A stretch of DNA of 64,000 nucleotides from an uncultured Prevotella sp. (lineage in GTDB: Bacteria; Bacteroidota; Bacteroidia; Bacteroidales; Bacteroidaceae): NCBI GenBank assembly GCA_900315695.1, contig ONAE01000010.1, positions 23,659-87,658 on the forward strand. The letters are read 5' to 3'. The translations under genes and the position numbers were made by a program. Numbering within the stretch: the first letter of the stretch is position 1; each line of letters begins with the position of its first letter. Below are positions 59,603-64,000 of the stretch, one piece after another. The notes under the pieces were generated by a model. The model did no database searches, was not told the origin of the DNA, and saw only the letters and a program-made list of their open reading frames with translations.

Positions 59603-62091
59603 AACAGAAACTTATCGAATTAACAAATAGCATCTGGCAATGGACGAAAGGTCTGTGGCCTTGGTATAAGAGTCTTTATAAGGGTCGCCCCTGGTATGTG
59701 AAGACACTCGTGGGTATTGTCTCAATGATAGCTGCCTTCTTTATCTATCTGGGCGCAGTAGATATGAATTTCCTATGGCTTTTCGGAAAGTCACCTTCGA
59801 TGACTACCATCAAGAACAAGCGCCCCAATACGGCCTCAGAGATTTACAGTGCCGACGGTGTGATGATCGGTAAGTTTTTCAGCGAGAACCGCACCCCTGT
59901 CAGCTATGAGGAAGTGAACCCTGTGTTCTGGAAAGCCCTGATCGACACGGAGGATGAGCGATTCTACACCCATCATGGTATCGACTATACCGCCTTTGCA
60001 GCTGTTGTCAAGGAATATATCCTGCATCGTGATGCGCGAGGTGCCTCTACCATCACCCAGCAGTTGGCAAAGAATCTGTTCCGTACCCGTTCGGAATACT
60101 CCACAGGTCTGTTAGGCAATATCCCAGGCTTGAAGATGCTCATCATGAAGAGCAAGGAATGGATTACGGCCTATAAGCTCGAATACTTCTTCGATAAGAA
60201 CGAGATCCTGACACGTTATGCCAACACGGTGGATTTCGGTTCCAATGCCTTTGGCATCAAGACAGCCTGTAAGACCTATTTCGGTTGTGCCCCCAAAGAC
60301 CTGACCACAGAGAATGCAGCCATCCTCGTGGGCATGCTTAAAGCCACCACCTATTATAATCCGCTGATCAATCCGGAGAACTCATTGAAGCGCCGTAACA
60401 TCGTACTCGACCTGATGCAACAGCATGGACATCTGACAAAGGCTGAGTGCGACTCACTGAAACAACTGGACATCAAGCTCGATTATAGTGTAGAGACAGC
60501 TTACGACAGCAAGGCCAACTACTTCCGTGAGGCTGTGGCGAATAATCTGAAAGACTGGTGCAGGGAGAGCGGTTACGACCTCTATACCGATGGTTTGCGT
60601 ATCGAGACCACCCTCGACACCCGTATGCAGAAATATGCCGAAGAGGCTGCTGTGAAACAGATGAAACAAGTGCAGCAGACCTTCAATGCCCACTGGGGGT
60701 CCACCAACCCTTGGCAGGATGAGAACCATGTGGAGATCAAGAACTTCATCGAGGACATCGCCAAGCGCCAGCCCGTCTATAAATATCTCTCTAAGAAATT
60801 CGACGGCAATGAGGACTCCATCAACTACTATCTGAATCTGCCCCACCCTGTGAAGGTGTTCGATTACGAGAAAGGTCAGGTGGAGAAAGAACTATCTACG
60901 ATGGACTCCATCCGCTATATGGTTCACTTCATGCACTGTGGTTTTGTGGCCATGGATGCGCAGACAGGACATGTGAAAGCATGGGTGGGCGATATCGACT
61001 TCCACTCCTGGAAATATGACAAGGTGACAGCCATGCGCCAGCCTGGCTCCACCTTCAAGCTCTTCGTCTATGCCGAGGCGATGAATCAGGGCATCACCCC
61101 CTGCGATTACCGTAAGGACGAATACTTCTCCATGAAGGTGATGGATCATGGACAGGAGGTGACTTGGGCGCCCACGAATGCCGACGGACATTTCTCTGGT
61201 GCCAACATCTCACTGAAACAGGCCTTCGCCATGAGTATCAACTCGGTAGCCGTCAGACTCGGACAGGAGTGCGGTATCGACAATATTGTGAAGACAGCCC
61301 ACGCCATGGGTATCAAGTCAAAACTCGATGCAACACCTTCGTTGACCCTTGGTGCCAGCGATGTCAACCTGCTTGAACTGGTGAATGCCTATTGTACACC
61401 CGTAAACGACGGCAAGATGCATGAGGCGATTCTCGTGACGCGTATCCTCGACCGCGACGGCAATGAGATCTATACAGAACCCAAGGAACAGAAGCAAGCC
61501 CTTCCCTATCGCAGTGCCTACCTCGTACAGCAGTTGCTGATGGGCGGCATGAGCGGCACGAGTTCCCGTCTGATGGGATTCGTGGGTTACGACAAGGCTG
61601 CTGACACTGATTTCGGAGGTAAAACCGGTACATCGAACAATCACTCCGACGCCTGGTTCATTGGCACCACGCCTAAGCTGGTGGTTGGTGCCTGGGTAGG
61701 TGGCGAATATCGCAGCATCCACTTCCGCACAGGTATGCTCGGACAAGGCAACCGCACGGCATTGCCCATCTGCGGCTATTTCCTCGGCTCAGTGCTGAAC
61801 GATCCTGCCTTCAAGCATTACCGTGTGAAGTTTGGTGCGCCCAAGGAAGCAGGACTCTCACCAGAGATGTACAACTGTGGCGGCTACTTCAAGGCACCCT
61901 CTGATTCCGACTCCATCCGCACCGACTCACTGCATCTGGAAGAAGGTGGTGATGAGTTCATCGAACTCGACGAGCACGGCAACCCGATGCCGAAGCACAA
62001 CCCAGATACGCCAGACCAGATGAATCCACATCCGAATCATGCTCCCCACGGAGAGGCCACCATCGAAGAAGAGAAACATCAGACGATCTGA
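59599..62091 (+). CDS. class A penicillin-binding protein (PBP1A-like)
   Basis: 830 residues. A cytoplasmic stretch and one membrane helix (about 34-53, [19 protein letters not shown]) come first. The GT51 transglycosylase follows (about 80-260; [17 protein letters not shown] with the catalytic Glu, [14 protein letters not shown]). Then the transpeptidase: SxxK as [12 protein letters not shown], SxN as MSINSVAV, and KTGT as [15 protein letters not shown]. The C-terminal ~60 residues are acidic and His/Pro-rich. It polymerises and crosslinks peptidoglycan in the periplasm. Confidence 0.95.
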   Translation: MKQKLIELTNSIWQWTKGLWPWYKSLYKGRPWYVKTLVGIVSMIAAFFIYLGAVDMNFLWLFGKSPSMTTIKNKRPNTASEIYSADGVMIGKFFSENRTPVSYEEVNPVFWKALIDTEDERFYTHHGIDYTAFAAVVKEYILHRDARGASTITQQLAKNLFRTRSEYSTGLLGNIPGLKMLIMKSKEWITAYKLEYFFDKNEILTRYANTVDFGSNAFGIKTACKTYFGCAPKDLTTENAAILVGMLKATTYYNPLINPENSLKRRNIVLDLMQQHGHLTKAECDSLKQLDIKLDYSVETAYDSKANYFREAVANNLKDWCRESGYDLYTDGLRIETTLDTRMQKYAEEAAVKQMKQVQQTFNAHWGSTNPWQDENHVEIKNFIEDIAKRQPVYKYLSKKFDGNEDSINYYLNLPHPVKVFDYEKGQVEKELSTMDSIRYMVHFMHCGFVAMDAQTGHVKAWVGDIDFHSWKYDKVTAMRQPGSTFKLFVYAEAMNQGITPCDYRKDEYFSMKVMDHGQEVTWAPTNADGHFSGANISLKQAFAMSINSVAVRLGQECGIDNIVKTAHAMGIKSKLDATPSLTLGASDVNLLELVNAYCTPVNDGKMHEAILVTRILDRDGNEIYTEPKEQKQALPYRSAYLVQQLLMGGMSGTSSRLMGFVGYDKAADTDFGGKTGTSNNHSDAWFIGTTPKLVVGAWVGGEYRSIHFRTGMLGQGNRTALPICGYFLGSVLNDPAFKHYRVKFGAPKEAGLSPEMYNCGGYFKAPSDSDSIRTDSLHLEEGGDEFIELDEHGNPMPKHNPDTPDQMNPHPNHAPHGEATIEEEKHQTI

Positions 62092-62105
62092 ACACTGCCT
62101 CACCG

Positions 62106-63821
62106 ATGCAACTCGACTTAGACAACAAGGAGTGGCAGGATGCACTCCAGATCATCAACTATACCCGTCGCTCGCTCTTCCTCACCGGAAAGGCTGGCAC
62201 GGGTAAATCCACGTTCCTGCGCTATGTGGCCGACCACACGAAGAAGAAGCATGTGATCCTCGCCCCGACGGGTATCGCCGCCATCAATGCGGGTGGTTCC
62301 ACGCTTCACAGTTTCTTCCGTCTGCCCTTCTATCCCCTGTTGCCGAATGATTCCCGCTACAGCTGGCGGCACATCAAGGAGACACTGAAATACACAGGTG
62401 CCCAACGGAAACTGATACGCGAAGTGGAGTTGATCATCATCGATGAGATCTCGATGGTACGAGCCGACATCATCGACTTTATCGACAAGGTACTGCGCGT
62501 CTATACCCGAACCCCCGAACCCTTTGGCGGCAAACAACTCCTGCTGGTGGGCGACATCTACCAGTTGGAGCCAGTGTTGAAGGATGAAGACCGCCAACTG
62601 TTGCAGCCCTTCTATCCCAGCTCCTATTTCTTCAACGCCAAGGTGTGGCAGCAGATGCCCATCGTGTCCATCGAGCTGCGAAAGGTGTATCGTCAGAGTG
62701 ATGAGCGCTTTATCGCCATCTTAGACCGCATCCGAAACAACACCTCTACCCCAGCCGACCTCTATGCGCTGAATTCAAGAGTAGATGCTGACACCTCGCA
62801 GAAAGGCATGAGTATCACCCTTGCCGCAAGGCGCGATACCGTCGATTACACCAACGAACAGCATCTGGCGGCACTCGAGGGCGACCCCATCACCTTCACG
62901 GGAGAGATCAAAGGCGACTTCCCAGAGACATCACTTCCCACACCGATGGAGCTGCAACTGAAACCAGGCGCGCAGGTCATCTTCATCAAAAACGACAAAG
63001 ACAAACGTTGGGTGAACGGCACGCTGGGCACCATCGAATACATCGACGAGGAAGAAGGCATCATCGGCATCATCACCGAAGATGGCCATGCATGGGATGT
63101 GGAACGGGAGGTCTGGGAGAACATGCGCTACACCTTCAACGAGAAGGAACAGAAGATCGAAGAGGAGCTTCTGGGCACTTACACCCAGTTCCCCATCCGA
63201 CTGGCGTGGGCGATTACCGTTCATAAGAGTCAGGGACTCACTTTCTCGCAGGTGGCTATCGACTTCGGAGGCGGCGGTGCCTTTGCTGGCGGACAGACCT
63301 ACGTGGCACTCTCACGCTGCACCTCGCTCGAAGGTATCACCCTGAAAGCGCCATTGCGCCAGAGTGACATCTTCGTGCGTGCAGAAGTGGTGCAGTTTGC
63401 CAACCGTTACAACGATCAGACGCTGATAGCCCAAGCCATGCAGGAAGGTAAGGCCGACCGTGAATACCACGATGCCGTGAAAGCCTTCGATCAGGGCAAT
63501 TTCGAGTTGTTTCTTGAGAATTTCTACAAGGCCATCCACTCGCGCTACGACATCGAGAAACCTCATATCCGTCGTTTCATCCGCAGAAAACTGGAAGTCA
63601 TCAACCGTCAGAAACAGGAAATAGAGAAACTACATAAAGAACTGGACTCAAAGCAAGAGCTTTTGAAACGCTTGGCAGCCGAATACACCATCCTTGGTCG
63701 CGAGTGCGAACACGAACACATGCTGGAAGCCGCCATCCGCAACTACGAGAAAGCCCTCGAGCTATACCCCGATGCCGGTGACGCCCGCCGCCGCCTCAAG
63801 AAACTCCAGTCCAAAAAATAG
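62106..63821 (+). CDS. PIF1/RecD-like superfamily 1B helicase with C-terminal TPR-like helices
   Basis: 571 residues. Walker A FLTGKAGTGKSTFLRYV near residue 27, then VILAPTGIAAINAGGSTLHSFF, Walker B LIIIDEISMVRADIIDF, KQLLLVGDIYQLEPV, IELRKVYRQSDERF, and the UvrD_C_2 motif ITVHKSQGLTFSQV...YVALSRCTSLEG. The last ~100 residues are helical, with a coiled coil (EIEKLHKELDSKQELLKRLA) and one TPR-like pair (MLEAAIRNYEKALELYPDAG). Probably unwinds DNA or R-loops 5' to 3'. It starts 15 bp after the PBP gene. Confidence 0.9.
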   Translation: MQLDLDNKEWQDALQIINYTRRSLFLTGKAGTGKSTFLRYVADHTKKKHVILAPTGIAAINAGGSTLHSFFRLPFYPLLPNDSRYSWRHIKETLKYTGAQRKLIREVELIIIDEISMVRADIIDFIDKVLRVYTRTPEPFGGKQLLLVGDIYQLEPVLKDEDRQLLQPFYPSSYFFNAKVWQQMPIVSIELRKVYRQSDERFIAILDRIRNNTSTPADLYALNSRVDADTSQKGMSITLAARRDTVDYTNEQHLAALEGDPITFTGEIKGDFPETSLPTPMELQLKPGAQVIFIKNDKDKRWVNGTLGTIEYIDEEEGIIGIITEDGHAWDVEREVWENMRYTFNEKEQKIEEELLGTYTQFPIRLAWAITVHKSQGLTFSQVAIDFGGGGAFAGGQTYVALSRCTSLEGITLKAPLRQSDIFVRAEVVQFANRYNDQTLIAQAMQEGKADREYHDAVKAFDQGNFELFLENFYKAIHSRYDIEKPHIRRFIRRKLEVINRQKQEIEKLHKELDSKQELLKRLAAEYTILGRECEHEHMLEAAIRNYEKALELYPDAGDARRRLKKLQSKK

Positions 63822-63891
63822 CATCTATTTCATTCTGGCAGATTGATTACCATACCCATCAATGGTTCTTGATAAGGCAAAAGCTCAGGAT

Positions 63892-64000
63892 TTAGTCATT
63901 TCTGATAACGCCATTTCTAATCTCCTCAATACGCTCCTCCAGATGACTGTTGATGTCGGAGACAGTATTTAAAACCCAGGCTGCCTTACCTAAAACAACA
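63892..64000 (-). CDS. C-terminal fragment of an unidentified leftward gene
   Basis: On the minus strand a frame enters from the window edge and reads LGKAAWVLNTVSDINSHLEE followed by RIEEIRNGVIRND and a stop at 63892-63894. The helical, charged sequence looks like a real protein end. No family was recognised from 35 residues. It converges on the PIF1-like helicase with 70 non-coding bases between. Confidence 0.5.
   Translation of the reverse strand, partial: VVLGKAAWVLNTVSDINSHLEERIEEIRNGVIRND

Noticed and set aside
63822-63891. Terminator after the PIF1-like helicase
   Set aside because: An ATTGAT/ATCAAT pair near 63843-63862 is too weak and has no T-run.

Overview
The window is a 64-kb piece of a Bacteroidales chromosome, most likely Prevotella or a close Prevotellaceae relative. 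Three things point there. Nearly every leader carries the Bacteroidetes -7 promoter box TAnnTTTG, and several also have TTTG 19-20 bp upstream. Shine-Dalgarno sites are almost absent. The gene content includes Bacteroidetes hallmarks: a fused LpxC-FabZ, class III fructose bisphosphatase, a DUF4270 lipoprotein, a DUF4494 protein, an HU/SPOR protein and an ECF sigma/anti-sigma/TonB-receptor cassette. No rRNA, tRNA, transposase, prophage or CRISPR array was seen. Most of the window is core chromosome.

Layout. 1-6 kb: the end of recQ, a half-size glycogen-synthase-like protein with a DUF4270 lipoprotein, a 42-codon ORF, and uvrD/pcrA. 6-9.4 kb: an EFR1-type flavodoxin-ferredoxin converging on a leftward operon of a membrane-anchored pseudokinase, a DUF4494 protein and the PLP-homeostasis protein. 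9.5-15.5 kb: an aminotransferase, a LolC/E-like permease and two tandem acyl-CoA synthetases behind a promoter bracketed by TGCACA inverted repeats. 15.5-22 kb: a leftward set (MORN protein, YhcH-like protein, branching enzyme with a Lys/Ala-rich tail, membrane protein), then kdsB converging on a short J-domain protein.

22-28.7 kb is the only accessory-looking part. It holds AT-rich non-coding DNA with a 32-bp perfect palindrome inside an inverted repeat, a broken lipoprotein gene, an ECF sigma/anti-sigma/secreted protein/TonB receptor operon flanked by two copies of a ~62-bp hairpin-plus-promoter repeat, an orphan AAA ATPase (DUF4143) with three upstream repeats spaced exactly 32 bp, and a ~330-bp block bounded by hairpin-containing inverted repeats.

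28.7-33.4 kb: a 5'-nucleotidase-type phosphatase with nudC, converging on ugd and a lipoprotein. 33.5-45.8 kb: a long rightward run of an HU/SPOR envelope protein, a zinc-ribbon FHA protein, purU, hisH-hisA-hisF-hisIE, ftsE, lysC, lysA, two glycosyltransferase-like genes and fbp. 45.8-47.5 kb: a leftward zinc metallopeptidase and DUF5715 protein, divergent from the next run through face-to-face promoters. 47.6-63.8 kb: phoH, purC, ubiE/menG, aroE, purM, prfA, pyrF, an HD phosphohydrolase, lpxD, lpxC-fabZ, lpxA, miaA, a class A penicillin-binding protein and a PIF1-like helicase. This couples purine, pyrimidine, menaquinone and aromatic synthesis with lipid A and peptidoglycan assembly. The last ~110 bases hold the C-terminal end of an unidentified leftward gene.
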